NCBI RefSeq assembly: GCF_004138285.1
Contig: NZ_SCFN01000008.1
Coordinates: 186,001-250,000 of the forward strand
DNA length: 64,000 bases
Direction of reading: 5' to 3'
From: Gottfriedia acidiceleris
Lineage (GTDB): Bacteria > Bacillota > Bacilli > Bacillales > Bacillaceae_G
The notes below the pieces were generated by a model, which was not told the origin of the DNA, did not search any database, and saw nothing but the letters and a program-made list of their open reading frames with translations. Positions 50,458 through 60,196 of the stretch are shown here, piece after piece (position 1 is the first letter of the stretch; every line of letters begins with the position of its first letter). The translations under genes were made by a program, and so were the position numbers.

Positions 50458-53187
50458 ATGGGGAAAAAACAAATAGGTGTTACGGTTATAGTAATCAATT
50501 TTAATAAAGAAAACTATATAAAAGAATGTATTAATTCACTTAAAAAACAAACAATGAAACAACTTGAGGTTGTGATTGTTGATGATGGCTCCACAGATAA
50601 TAGTGTGTCAGTTATAAAAAAGGAAATTAGACGCTATAAGAATTTCCGTTTAATTGAGCAAAAAAATGGGGGACCAGGTGCTGCAAGAAACAGAGGGATT
50701 CTTGAGGCAAAAGGTGAATATATTGCATTTTTAGATAGTGACGATACAGTAGATGCAGACGTTTACAAACGTATGTTTGATGAAGCAATAAAACATAATG
50801 CTGATACAGTAATCGGGGATATCACATGTTTTAATGAAAAAAGAACTTGGCGACTTATGTATATGGATGATTTGTTTAAAAAACATCTTAGCCCTGTTAG
50901 ACATATTAGGAATTCAAAAGAATTACATGTCACGCCAAGTGTATGTAACAAATTGTTTAAAAAGCACTTATTATCAGTTTACAATATTATGTTTGATCAG
51001 GATTTACGTGTTGGAGAAGATCTATTATTCACACAAAAAGCTTTATTTAAATCGAATAGAACGGTTGTTACAGACAAAAGTGTACTAAATTATCGAGTGG
51101 AACAAAATGGAGCAAGTTTAGTACAACAAGCAGATTTAACATTTTTTGAGGGGTTACTAGAGACTCAAAAAAGATTAGTGTCATTTCACGAAGAAAACAA
51201 TACGATTATACGTCTATTTCCGATTGAAAAAAGGCAATGGGTTTTCTTTTGCCAAAGTATAATAAATAAACGTAAAAAATTTACGAAAAAAGATATTTTC
51301 AATTTGTATAAAATAGGAGAAAAATATATTCAATCTATTCATTTTAGAAATATTTTAACGGGTAGTCGTATGTACCAAGGACTGTTTTATTCAATATTTA
51401 ATGAAGGTACACCCGATGATTTAAACAAATTACTTTTACTAATGGATACATTGGATATTAGTCGAGAAACCGTTGAAATAAAGGGCTTAACTTATAGTTT
51501 TTTAGTAAATCATTTTCCTCAGTGGAAACAATTTTTGGAAATTAAAGGGTTTAGTCTTTGTCAAAAGGTTGAAGACATCTCACTTTCAAACGATACATTA
51601 ACGATAAAAGGCTTTGCTTTTATTAACGGGATCAGTACGAATGGTAGCGTTAAAAAGATTGTATTTAAAGAAGAGAAAACAAAACAAGAAGTTGAATTTC
51701 CACTTGAGAATGTTTCTCGTAAAGATGTTAGTTATGTACAAGGTAATAACAAAATCAATTTTGATGAGTCGGGGTATGATTGTATAATTGAAAACTTATC
51801 AACTCTGCTTGATAACGGTAGCTGGAGTGTTTGGATGACGGTTTCAGATCGCAATAAAACAGTTACTGAACCTTTAAAAGTTGGTTTATACAAACAAACT
51901 AAAAAAACTCGACCTTATTTAATGGATAACCGAAAAATTGCACCTTATTACAAAAAGAAAAATTTATCTTTCCGCATTGTTGAAATGCCTGTGGCCAAAC
52001 AAATGAAGTTTAATATTGGAAGAGTAAAACGAGTTGTTCGTCCTGTCGTTAAGTATGCTTACAAAAAACAATGGCACACATTCATGGTTTATTGTCTGTA
52101 TTTACTAGTTTATCAATTTGTGAAGAAAAAAGATCTATGGTTAATTGGTGAACGACAAGATACAGCACAAGATAACTCCTATCATTTATTCAAATATATT
52201 CGAAGAAAGTACCCACAAATTAATGCGTACTATGTAATCGATAAGAATAGTCCTGATTATAACCATATAGCACATCTTGGACATATTGTTCAATTTGGTA
52301 GTATAATCCACAGTTTGTTCTTGCTACTTTCGACGAAAACAATTAATAGCTATGCGGAAGATCCAAATATGTATACTGACGCTTATCGAAATATTGTTGA
52401 GGAGCGACCTGAAATTCAACGAAATGAACGGATCTTTTTACAACACGGGGTCATAGGGGTTAGTCGTGTAAGTCACGTGCTGCATAAGAATAAAGTTGAT
52501 TACAAAAAGTTTGTCGTTTCTAGTGAATTTGAAAAAGAACATATTATTTCTGAATTTGGTTATGAAAAGGACGAAGTAATCGTCACTGGACTTCCAAGAT
52601 GGGATGCACTTGTTGATGAAAGTAAAGGAAATGAGATTTTATTAATGCCAACGTGGCGATCATGGAATCGATCAAAGGAAGCCCTTGAAGAATCAGAATA
52701 CTGGGAACGTTATATGAAATTACTTCATAATAAACACTTACATGAACTCCTTGAAAAGAAAGATTTAACATTAACTTTTTATCCTCATTATCAAACGCAA
52801 TTATATATGCCGGAATTCAAGTCGCCTCATGAACGTATTAAAGTGATGGTTCAAGGAGAAGAAACTGTACAATCTCTTTTAAAGCGTCATAGTGTGTTAA
52901 TTACTGATTATTCAACTGTATCATTTGATTTTTCGTATTTAGAGAAACCCGTATTATTCTATCAGTTTGATTACAATGAATTTTACACAAAACACTATAA
53001 TGAAGGACCAATTACTCAAAATCGTTTATTCGGTCCTGTAACAGATAAAGAGAATGAGGTCATTTCTATATTAGAAAATATGGTAAATAATCGTAGCAAA
53101 TGGAAAAAGAAAGCTAAGAAGAATCCATATATTATAAAACCAAACAAATCGCACACAGAACTTGTGTTTAAATCGATTGTTAATTAA
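50458..53187 (+). CDS. GT2 glycosyltransferase fused to a TagB/TagF-type CDP-glycerol transferase domain
   Basis: A 909-residue two-domain protein. Residues 1 to about 230 are a GT-A family 2 transferase (VVIVDDGSTDNS, GPGAARNRG, FLDSDDTVD). A linker domain of about 250 residues follows. Residues about 540-900 are a CDP-glycerol:glycerophosphotransferase-like domain (LIGERQDTAQDN, LQHGVIG, TGLPRWDAL, TWR and TDYSTVSFDFSYLEKP). Such fusions make wall- or capsule-type polymers from sugar and polyol-phosphate units. It has its own promoter and terminator. Natural donor(s) are unknown; the polyol transferred may be glycerol- or ribitol-phosphate. Confidence 0.88.
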   Translation: MGKKQIGVTVIVINFNKENYIKECINSLKKQTMKQLEVVIVDDGSTDNSVSVIKKEIRRYKNFRLIEQKNGGPGAARNRGILEAKGEYIAFLDSDDTVDADVYKRMFDEAIKHNADTVIGDITCFNEKRTWRLMYMDDLFKKHLSPVRHIRNSKELHVTPSVCNKLFKKHLLSVYNIMFDQDLRVGEDLLFTQKALFKSNRTVVTDKSVLNYRVEQNGASLVQQADLTFFEGLLETQKRLVSFHEENNTIIRLFPIEKRQWVFFCQSIINKRKKFTKKDIFNLYKIGEKYIQSIHFRNILTGSRMYQGLFYSIFNEGTPDDLNKLLLLMDTLDISRETVEIKGLTYSFLVNHFPQWKQFLEIKGFSLCQKVEDISLSNDTLTIKGFAFINGISTNGSVKKIVFKEEKTKQEVEFPLENVSRKDVSYVQGNNKINFDESGYDCIIENLSTLLDNGSWSVWMTVSDRNKTVTEPLKVGLYKQTKKTRPYLMDNRKIAPYYKKKNLSFRIVEMPVAKQMKFNIGRVKRVVRPVVKYAYKKQWHTFMVYCLYLLVYQFVKKKDLWLIGERQDTAQDNSYHLFKYIRRKYPQINAYYVIDKNSPDYNHIAHLGHIVQFGSIIHSLFLLLSTKTINSYAEDPNMYTDAYRNIVEERPEIQRNERIFLQHGVIGVSRVSHVLHKNKVDYKKFVVSSEFEKEHIISEFGYEKDEVIVTGLPRWDALVDESKGNEILLMPTWRSWNRSKEALEESEYWERYMKLLHNKHLHELLEKKDLTLTFYPHYQTQLYMPEFKSPHERIKVMVQGEETVQSLLKRHSVLITDYSTVSFDFSYLEKPVLFYQFDYNEFYTKHYNEGPITQNRLFGPVTDKENEVISILENMVNNRSKWKKKAKKNPYIIKPNKSHTELVFKSIVN

Positions 53188-53224
53188 TTTTACAATTTAC
53201 TTTAATAAACCATTAATATAAAAG

Positions 53225-53262
53225 ACTGCCTTCGCAAAATTTGCAAAGGCAGTTATTTTTTT
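53225..53262 (+). terminator. Terminator after the GT2-TagB/F gene
   Basis: ACTGCCTT...GCAAA pairs with TTTGC...AAGGCAGT, followed by T7. Confidence 0.9.
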
Positions 53263-53395
53263 ACATTTTTTTAACATGGATACTCATTAAGATTCACAAA
53301 AAATCGTTAATCTCTAATTAATAATAATATTTTCCTTTTTAATAAACACGTCTTACTTGGATACGGTGTTTATCTTATTGTTCTGGAGGTTTGAA

Positions 53396-53812
53396 ATGAA
53401 GAATAGTGAATTATTGAATAGTAGTCATGTTGATTCAACAACTGTAAATTTTAAACCAAGTTTAATAGAGGTTTCGACTGAGGATTTCGATGCTAATATT
53501 CTACGAAAAAATGAATTATTAATGAAAGAAAATGAGTTCCTCTCTAATAAGGTGATGGAATTAGAAAAAAGAATGGAAGAGCAATTATTTCGCCAGTTGG
53601 ATTTAATCGTAGAGCACGAGGAATTTATGATGGGACTTGATGATTATGTTCTTGTAAACGAAGTAAAGCAGTCATTTGGTTCGTATGAATATGAAAAATT
53701 GCAAGAAGAGTATCAAAAGCTGCAATTAAATTATGAAACGTTTAGGAACTCTAAATTTGGAAAATTAGCAAGGAAGTATTGGAAGCTCTTGAAGTATTTA
53801 AAAAGAAAATGA
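53396..53812 (+). CDS. Coiled-coil protein of unknown function
   Basis: A 138-residue protein dominated by a long coiled coil (about residues 45-75, NELLMKENEFLSNKVMELEK, and again EKLQEEYQKLQLNYETF) and ending in a strongly basic tail (RKYWKLLKYLKRK). I start it at ATG 53396 behind GGAGG rather than TTG 53357. It lies 10 nt before the CgeB-like gene and is probably co-translated with it, so it may be a scaffold or partner for those glycosyltransferases. Similar short coiled-coil proteins occur in glycan loci, but I recognise no named family. Confidence 0.75.
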   Translation: MKNSELLNSSHVDSTTVNFKPSLIEVSTEDFDANILRKNELLMKENEFLSNKVMELEKRMEEQLFRQLDLIVEHEEFMMGLDDYVLVNEVKQSFGSYEYEKLQEEYQKLQLNYETFRNSKFGKLARKYWKLLKYLKRK

Positions 53813-53822
53813 GGGGTCATTT

Positions 53823-55937
53823 ATGTTAAAAGAATTAATCGAAAAACAAATTACTAGATTACGTAATGAAAAATATGACACAAAGATGATGCTGCAAGAA
53901 TTAATGAATGTGGATGAACCCTTTTATTTTCAAAACCATGAGTTACTTCCATTTTCAGCTGATGATTTTACAGTTAGTAAAGGCATTCAAAAGTTTCAAA
54001 AGGAAAAGAAAACACTATTTCATAACAAACTTATAAAGCAGACTGCGGTCATTGATTATAAAGACGAAAAAAAATTAATGGAACTACTTTTTAATGAAGG
54101 AAGAAGTCAGTTATTTACTAAATTTGGAATCACAGGCTTTGTCAGCGGTAAATGTGAGGTGGTTTGTGAATTGCGATTTATTGATCATGAGAATAACGTA
54201 AGTACAGTCAATTTTCATATGGACGAGTTAGTTGATCTATCTCAATTTAATCAAAATGAGATACAATCGGCTTCTTTTTCGATTTACATGACAGGTGCTG
54301 CTACACTCCATTTATTCCATGCTAAATTAATGGGTTCGTATAAAAATAGTACAATAGACAATAGTCACTTGAAGAAACAAAAGAAAGAAATTAAGGACTT
54401 TCGAGTTGGTTTTATCGCAGACGAATTTACGACACGATGCTTCGATTATGAGTTTCAACTTGTAAAAATTACGCCTGAGAATTGGCTGACTGAATTTAAA
54501 AAGCATCGAATTGATTTATTCTTTTGTGAGTCTGCGTGGCTTGGAAACGATGGTGCTTGGAAGGATAAAATCGGTACGAAAAGTCACAGAAATCATACGA
54601 AACTATTAAAACTAGTTTATTGGTGTAAAGAACACAATATCCCGACCGTCTTTTGGAATAAAGAAGATCCGTTTCATTACCAAGCGTTTATTGATACAGC
54701 TAAACATTTTGATTATGTATTCACGACTGATTTTGAATCAGTTCAGAACTATGTGGACGAAGGCTGTGAAAATGTTTATTGCTTACCTTTTGCAGCTCAA
54801 CCGAAAATTCACAATCCAATTGAATATATTCCACGTAAAGAGAAAGTAGTTTTCGCTGGTGCTTATTATGGTAAGAAGTTTCCTGAACGTACGAGTGCGA
54901 TGGAGAAACTAGTAAATTCTTCGAAAGAATACGGACTAGATATATATGACCGAAACTATCATAATCCAACTAGTCCTAATCAATTTCCAGATGAGTATAA
55001 ACCATTTATTGTTGGAAACTTAAAACAAAATGAAATCGATCTTGCGTATAAAGGATATAAAGTAGCACTAAATGTAAATAGTATTACGAAATCTCCGACA
55101 ATGTTTGCCCGGAGAGTATTTGAGTTATTAGCAAGTAATACCCCGATTATTAGTTCCAATTCAGAGGGGATTCATAGAATGTTTGGAGAAATAGTAACGG
55201 CTACAGACGATGAAAAACTGATGAAGCAACGACTTTCTAACTATTATACAGATGAGACCTTCTATAAAAAAAATCGTTTACTCACATTGCGAAAAGTATT
55301 AGAAGAACATACTTATACGAATCGAGTGGAAGATTTATTCAACATTATTAATCTGCCATACGAGAAATATGAAGAGACTGCTACATTAGTAGGTATTGTT
55401 CGAAGTAAAGCCGACTATGAAAAGTTATTCGCGATTTACAATAGACAAGGAATTAAACAAAAAAAGCTAGTGATCTTACTCGATTTGTTTGACGGCTATT
55501 TAGACATTTTTAATCAAAACAATCATGGGGAAGTGAAAACATACCTGATTGATTACTGCCATCATTACTTTAGTTTAAATGATCTCGTTGATTCGAATTA
55601 TATTGCTCCAGTTAATCTAGATCATTATTATGGAGTCAATTATTTGAGGGACTTGATGTTAGCTACTAAGTACACGAGTGATACGATTATTGCAAAGGGC
55701 AATGGAAATAGCTATAACTACGTAAATGATTGCCTTATTGACGAAGCATTGATTTGTAAAAAGGCGACAAGATTTCTTCATCCAAATGAATTTATAAAGC
55801 TTTTAGATCATAAATCATCAATTGGACATTTCTCAAAAGCTGGCGTTCAATTTTTTGAAATTGATGAGTTTAATTTTTATCGAGATGCCCATGAACAAGC
55901 CATTAGCCGAGACAAAATTGAGAGAATTTTAGTATAA
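53823..55937 (+). CDS. CgeB-like glycosyltransferase, multidomain
   Basis: A 704-residue protein with three parts. The N terminus (1 to about 180) has no clear match. The middle (about 185-520) is a CgeB-type GT-B domain (FCESAWLGNDGAWKDKIG, TVFWNKEDPFHYQAF, FAGAYYGKKFPERTSAM, ALNVNSITKSPTMFARRVFELLASNTPIIS). The C-terminal region (about 525-704) begins LVGIVRSKADYEKL and resembles a GT-A-like partial fold. CgeB proteins are linked to spore-surface glycans in B. subtilis. The ATG follows GAGGGGTC. The next gene follows after 12 nt. Confidence 0.82.
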   Translation: MLKELIEKQITRLRNEKYDTKMMLQELMNVDEPFYFQNHELLPFSADDFTVSKGIQKFQKEKKTLFHNKLIKQTAVIDYKDEKKLMELLFNEGRSQLFTKFGITGFVSGKCEVVCELRFIDHENNVSTVNFHMDELVDLSQFNQNEIQSASFSIYMTGAATLHLFHAKLMGSYKNSTIDNSHLKKQKKEIKDFRVGFIADEFTTRCFDYEFQLVKITPENWLTEFKKHRIDLFFCESAWLGNDGAWKDKIGTKSHRNHTKLLKLVYWCKEHNIPTVFWNKEDPFHYQAFIDTAKHFDYVFTTDFESVQNYVDEGCENVYCLPFAAQPKIHNPIEYIPRKEKVVFAGAYYGKKFPERTSAMEKLVNSSKEYGLDIYDRNYHNPTSPNQFPDEYKPFIVGNLKQNEIDLAYKGYKVALNVNSITKSPTMFARRVFELLASNTPIISSNSEGIHRMFGEIVTATDDEKLMKQRLSNYYTDETFYKKNRLLTLRKVLEEHTYTNRVEDLFNIINLPYEKYEETATLVGIVRSKADYEKLFAIYNRQGIKQKKLVILLDLFDGYLDIFNQNNHGEVKTYLIDYCHHYFSLNDLVDSNYIAPVNLDHYYGVNYLRDLMLATKYTSDTIIAKGNGNSYNYVNDCLIDEALICKKATRFLHPNEFIKLLDHKSSIGHFSKAGVQFFEIDEFNFYRDAHEQAISRDKIERILV

Positions 55938-55949
55938 GGAGCTGTTTTT

Positions 55950-56933
55950 ATGAAACTGGCGATTATAGGGCATGATTTAAAATTTATAAACGATGCCATT
56001 AAGAGATTTGAAGCTAGAAGTGACATTGAAATAAAAATTGATTTATGGGAAGGTCATACAATTCATCAAGTTGGTAAAAGCTTAGAAATTGTTAATTGGG
56101 CTGATGTTCTTTTTTGCGAGTGGGGACTTGGAAATGTAATTTGGTATCAGGAGCATAAAAAAGATCATCAAGTATTAATTGTTAGAATGCATCGTTTTGA
56201 AATGAATACCCCTTTTCCAGAACGATTTGATTTTACGAAAATTGATAAGATTATTGCGATTTCTTCTTATATATTTGAGGAATTCCATCGGGTTTCAAGC
56301 ATTCCTAGAGAAAAGATGATTGTCATTCAAAATGGTGTTGACGTAGATAAGTTTCATTTGCCTAAGCAACATGATGCAGATTTTCGAATTGGATTACTTG
56401 GCTATGTACCAAAGTTAAAACGGTTAGATCGAGCGCTTGAGATATTTGAAAAGTTATATGAAAAAGACAGCCGATATACTCTTTCGATAAAAGGAAAGCA
56501 TCCGAAAGAATTTCCGTGGGTATGGAATAATCAACAAGAGCAGGATTATTTTACAAGTTTATTTCGAAAAATTGAGAAATCTCACTATCGTAATCAAGTT
56601 CAGTTTGAAGAGTGGGGAGATTCAGCGGAATGGCTCCAGTCGATCGGTTTTGTCTTGTCAGTTAGTGATTATGAAAGTTTTCACTTAGCACCCGTTGAAG
56701 GGATGGCATCTTGCGCTGTGCCAATTGTATTAAATCGTGAAGGAGCTCGAATGATTTTCCCTGATGAGTACATTTTTGAATCAATCGATCAAGCAGCGCA
56801 GTACATTGCGGATAATAGAGAAGGATTCGGGCAAGAACTAGTTGAATTTGTAAAGGAAAATTACTGTATGGATAAAATGTGTTCAGAGATTTTGAGTCTA
56901 ATTGATGAGTTACAAGTAAAATTAGTTCATTAA
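55950..56933 (+). CDS. GT4-like glycosyltransferase
   Basis: A 327-residue GT-B protein. It has IIGHDLKFINDAIKRFE at the N terminus, ISSYIFEEFHRVSSIPREKMIVIQNGVDVDKF, LLGYVPKLKRLDRALEIFEKL in the donor domain, and an E(x7)E-like SDYESFHLAPVEGMASCAVP. It is smaller than most GT4 enzymes, with a short acceptor domain. It ends the three-gene set with the coiled-coil and CgeB-like genes. Donor and acceptor are unknown; dTDP-rhamnose from rmlACDB is one candidate donor. Confidence 0.85.
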   Translation: MKLAIIGHDLKFINDAIKRFEARSDIEIKIDLWEGHTIHQVGKSLEIVNWADVLFCEWGLGNVIWYQEHKKDHQVLIVRMHRFEMNTPFPERFDFTKIDKIIAISSYIFEEFHRVSSIPREKMIVIQNGVDVDKFHLPKQHDADFRIGLLGYVPKLKRLDRALEIFEKLYEKDSRYTLSIKGKHPKEFPWVWNNQQEQDYFTSLFRKIEKSHYRNQVQFEEWGDSAEWLQSIGFVLSVSDYESFHLAPVEGMASCAVPIVLNREGARMIFPDEYIFESIDQAAQYIADNREGFGQELVEFVKENYCMDKMCSEILSLIDELQVKLVH

Positions 56934-57252
56934 TTATATCCTTTGCGCAGTGAATTCTTGAGTAGAAGGATCTGTGTTTTTTTCTTCTATTATTATTTAC
57001 ATCGAGTATGAATGATTTCAAATGTGGGAAACTAAGTATATAGGATTTTATCGTTTAGTGATATAGAATAGGAAAATTACTAGTTAAAGAACTTATTAGG
57101 AATTAAGACAATCAATTTTTACAATTAGTCATGTAAATAGAGGAATAAACGGTATTTTTTATGGTAAAAAATGTCTTTATTTCCTCAGTTAAGATACAAT
57201 AGATAGATACATATTTCAATAAGCCGATTTGTTTTTGAAAGGGGAAAGAATT
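56934..57252. other. Intergenic region before the second wecB
   Basis: No gene is visible. A weak hairpin followed by T7 lies near 56940-56985 and may end the upstream operon. TACAAT at 57193-57198 is a possible -10 for wecB copy 2 without a good -35. Confidence 0.4.
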
Positions 57253-58371
57253 TTGACTGTTAAAGTAATGACAATTTTTGGAACAAGACCAGAAGCGATT
57301 AAGATGGCGCCACTAGTGCTTGAGTTAGCTAAATATCCAGATCAGATCGAATCAATTGTGACGGTTACAGCTCAGCATCGTCAAATGCTGGATCAAGTTC
57401 TCGAAATTTTTGAAATCACGCCTGAATATGATTTAAATATAATGAAGGACCGCCAAACTTTAATTGATGTAACAACGCGAGGTTTGGAAGGTTTAAATAA
57501 GATTATGCAGGAAGTAAAGCCGGATATTGTATTAGTCCATGGTGATACGACAACGACTTTTATTGCTAGTCTTGCAGCTTTTTATAATCAAATTGCAATT
57601 GGGCATGTTGAAGCTGGTTTACGTACTTGGGACAAGTATTCACCATACCCAGAAGAAATGAACCGTCAATTAACTGGTGTAATGAGTGATTTACATTTTG
57701 CACCTACTACAAAAGCTGCACAAAATTTATTAGCTGAAAATAAGAAGGAAGAATCGATTTATATTACTGGTAATACGGCAATCGATGCCTTAAAAACAAC
57801 AGTAAAAGAAGAGTATGCTCATCCTGTTCTTGATCAGATTGGTAATGACAGATTAGTCTTGATGACTGCACATCGTCGTGAAAATTTAGGGGAACCTATG
57901 AGAAATATGTTTAAAGCGATTAAGCGCTTAGTCGAAAAACATAATGATATTCAAGTTGTGTATCCTGTACACATGAATCCTGTTGTTCGTGAAATTGCAA
58001 ATGAAGTGCTAGGAAATGACAATCGAATTCATTTAATTGAACCACTGGATGTTATTGATTTCCATAATTTTGCTGCAAGATCGCATTTAATTTTAACTGA
58101 TTCTGGTGGTGTACAAGAAGAGGCACCTTCTTTAGGCGTACCAGTTCTTGTTTTACGTGATACGACAGAACGCCCTGAAGGAATTGACGCTGGTACTTTA
58201 AAGCTTGCTGGAACTGACGAAGAAGTCATTTACACATTAGCCGATGAACTGTTATCGGATGAAGAAGCACATGCAAAAATGTCTAAGGCATCTAACCCAT
58301 ATGGAGACGGCGAAGCTTCTAGAAGAATTGTTGAAGTGATTATTAGACACTTTAACAATAATAATAAATGA
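57253..58371 (+). CDS. wecB: UDP-N-acetylglucosamine 2-epimerase (non-hydrolysing), copy 2
   Basis: A 372-residue paralogue of the product of 43081-44190, identical over long stretches (FGTRPEAIKMAPLV, VHGDTTTTF, TAHRRENLGEPMRNM, DSGGVQEEAPSLG). I use TTG 57253 with AAAGGGG about 9 nt upstream. It stands as its own transcription unit with a terminator at 58394. Duplicate UDP-ManNAc supply suggests that the second glycan also contains ManNAc, or that one copy serves teichoic-acid linkage units. Confidence 0.95.
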   Translation: MTVKVMTIFGTRPEAIKMAPLVLELAKYPDQIESIVTVTAQHRQMLDQVLEIFEITPEYDLNIMKDRQTLIDVTTRGLEGLNKIMQEVKPDIVLVHGDTTTTFIASLAAFYNQIAIGHVEAGLRTWDKYSPYPEEMNRQLTGVMSDLHFAPTTKAAQNLLAENKKEESIYITGNTAIDALKTTVKEEYAHPVLDQIGNDRLVLMTAHRRENLGEPMRNMFKAIKRLVEKHNDIQVVYPVHMNPVVREIANEVLGNDNRIHLIEPLDVIDFHNFAARSHLILTDSGGVQEEAPSLGVPVLVLRDTTERPEGIDAGTLKLAGTDEEVIYTLADELLSDEEAHAKMSKASNPYGDGEASRRIVEVIIRHFNNNNK

Positions 58372-58393
58372 TTTTGATCAAGCTATAAACAAG

Positions 58394-58434
58394 AAAGACT
58401 ATTTTTGAAAATTTTTCAAGGATAGTCTTTTTTT
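58394..58434 (+). terminator. Terminator after wecB copy 2
   Basis: AAAGACTAT and ATAGTCTTT with inner TTGAAAA/TTTTCAA arms, followed by T7. Confidence 0.85.
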
Positions 58435-58751
58435 CGTCTTTTCATCTATTTATTGACTATTTTTAGAAATTCAAAAATTAAAACGCTTTTAATAAAGTAC
58501 CTATTTTAATTTAAGATAGATACTATTTTAAAAGGGATTTTTTATGTTTATAAATTAGCGTTTTTAGTTTGTATATTGATTACTAATTATAATCTTTGTT
58601 TATTTTATTTCATTTTGAATAAATTTAAATTAAATCTCTAAAGTAAAAGTAAGTATATTGTAGAAATTTATCAATTTATATGTGATAATTTTGTCTGTTG
58701 GGAAAAATGTAGGTTATTAATGATAAATTCATGAAAAGAAAGGACTAGATT
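58435..58751. other. Leader and promoter region of the O-acetylation operon
   Basis: AT-rich with no ORF. TG-T-GATAAT at 58681-58689 resembles an extended -10 for the MBOAT gene, 63 nt before its start codon. Nothing else is evident. Confidence 0.4.
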
Positions 58752-60179
58752 ATGCTTTTCAGTTCAACTGTATTTTTGTTTGTATTTCTACCTATAGTAT
58801 TACTAGTTTATTTTGTATTACCACGTATATTTCGAAACGCATGGTTATTAGTAACTAGTTTAGTTTTTTATGCATGGGGTGAGCCAAGATTTGTATTGGT
58901 TATGTTCCTTTCAATAATAATTAATTACGTATTTGCTTTAATTGTAGATGCAAATCGGAATAAGAAAACTACAATAAAGTGGATTATGGCAGCGATGCTT
59001 GTAGCCAATTTGGGGTTATTGTGTTTCTTCAAATACTCAAACTTTTTTGTGGATAATATTAATTTATTATTGAACACAAATATTACGATTCCTCAAATTC
59101 CATTACCATTAGGAATTTCATTTTTTACTTTCCAAGGAATCAGCTATGTAGTTGATGTTTATCGAAAAGATGGTGCATTACAAAGAAACCCATTGAACAT
59201 GGCTACTTATAAAACTTTATTTCCACAGTTAATTGCAGGTCCTATTGTTCGTTATCAAACTGTTTCACATCAAATTACAGATCGAAAAGAGACTTTAGAG
59301 AAATTTGCTTATGGAACGAAGCGATTTATTATTGGTTTAGGAAAGAAAATGTTTTTAGCGAATAATTGTGGTTGGGTTGCAGATCAAATTTTTGCACAAA
59401 ATCCACATGACATGTCCATTGGTTTAGCTTGGATTGGTATCATTGCGTATTCTTTACAAATTTACTTTGATTTTTCCGGATATTCTGATATGGCAATTGG
59501 CTTAGGAAAAATGTTTGGATTCGATTTTTTAGAAAACTTCAACTATCCGTATATTTCAAAATCAGTAACAGAGTTTTGGAGAAGATGGCACATTTCATTG
59601 GGAACATGGTTCAGGGACTATCTATATATCCCATTAGGTGGAAATCGTGTTTCTCCTTTACGTACGTATATCAATCTATTTATTGTGTGGTTTGCTACAG
59701 GTTTTTGGCACGGAGCAAGTTGGACATTTATCGCATGGGGTATTTATTACGGAATATTAATCATGCTTGAAAAAGCTTTCTTAGGTGACATATTACGAAA
59801 GTTACCTAGTGTAATTCAGCACATTTACGCTACATTCCTTGTCGTAATAGGATGGGTATTTTTCCGTGCAGAAACATTTAGTTATGCATTTGATTATATT
59901 AAGACAATGTTCGGATTAAATAATACAGTTCTTTGGGATTCAAGTGCAGGATATTATTTTGCTGAATACGGTGTTCTAATAGGTCTAGCTATTATTGGTG
60001 CAACTCCTTTAATGAAAATCTTTGCAGATAAAATTATGGTTCAATCAGAATCCAGCTTTGCTGTAAGAATTTTCGGTCGAAATATTGGGTTAACAGGTTA
60101 CTATTTATTAGTTTTTGGTATTTCAATTATTTGTGTTGTTTCTAACACGTTTAATCCATTTATCTATTTCCGTTTCTAG
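58752..60179 (+). CDS. MBOAT-family O-acyltransferase (AlgI/DltB-like)
   Basis: A 475-residue polytopic acyltransferase with about ten to twelve helices. It has LPLGISFFTFQGISYVVDVYR, the conserved FWRRWHISLGTWFRDYLYIPLGG (His280) and GFWHGASWTFI with the invariant membrane His320. AlgI-type MBOATs bring an acyl group, usually acetyl, across the membrane for transfer to an extracellular polysaccharide. The partner SGNH-like protein is encoded 17 nt downstream. The ATG follows AAAGGAC. Confidence 0.93.
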   Translation: MLFSSTVFLFVFLPIVLLVYFVLPRIFRNAWLLVTSLVFYAWGEPRFVLVMFLSIIINYVFALIVDANRNKKTTIKWIMAAMLVANLGLLCFFKYSNFFVDNINLLLNTNITIPQIPLPLGISFFTFQGISYVVDVYRKDGALQRNPLNMATYKTLFPQLIAGPIVRYQTVSHQITDRKETLEKFAYGTKRFIIGLGKKMFLANNCGWVADQIFAQNPHDMSIGLAWIGIIAYSLQIYFDFSGYSDMAIGLGKMFGFDFLENFNYPYISKSVTEFWRRWHISLGTWFRDYLYIPLGGNRVSPLRTYINLFIVWFATGFWHGASWTFIAWGIYYGILIMLEKAFLGDILRKLPSVIQHIYATFLVVIGWVFFRAETFSYAFDYIKTMFGLNNTVLWDSSAGYYFAEYGVLIGLAIIGATPLMKIFADKIMVQSESSFAVRIFGRNIGLTGYYLLVFGISIICVVSNTFNPFIYFRF

Positions 60180-60196
60180 TAAGTTGGAGGTTTATT

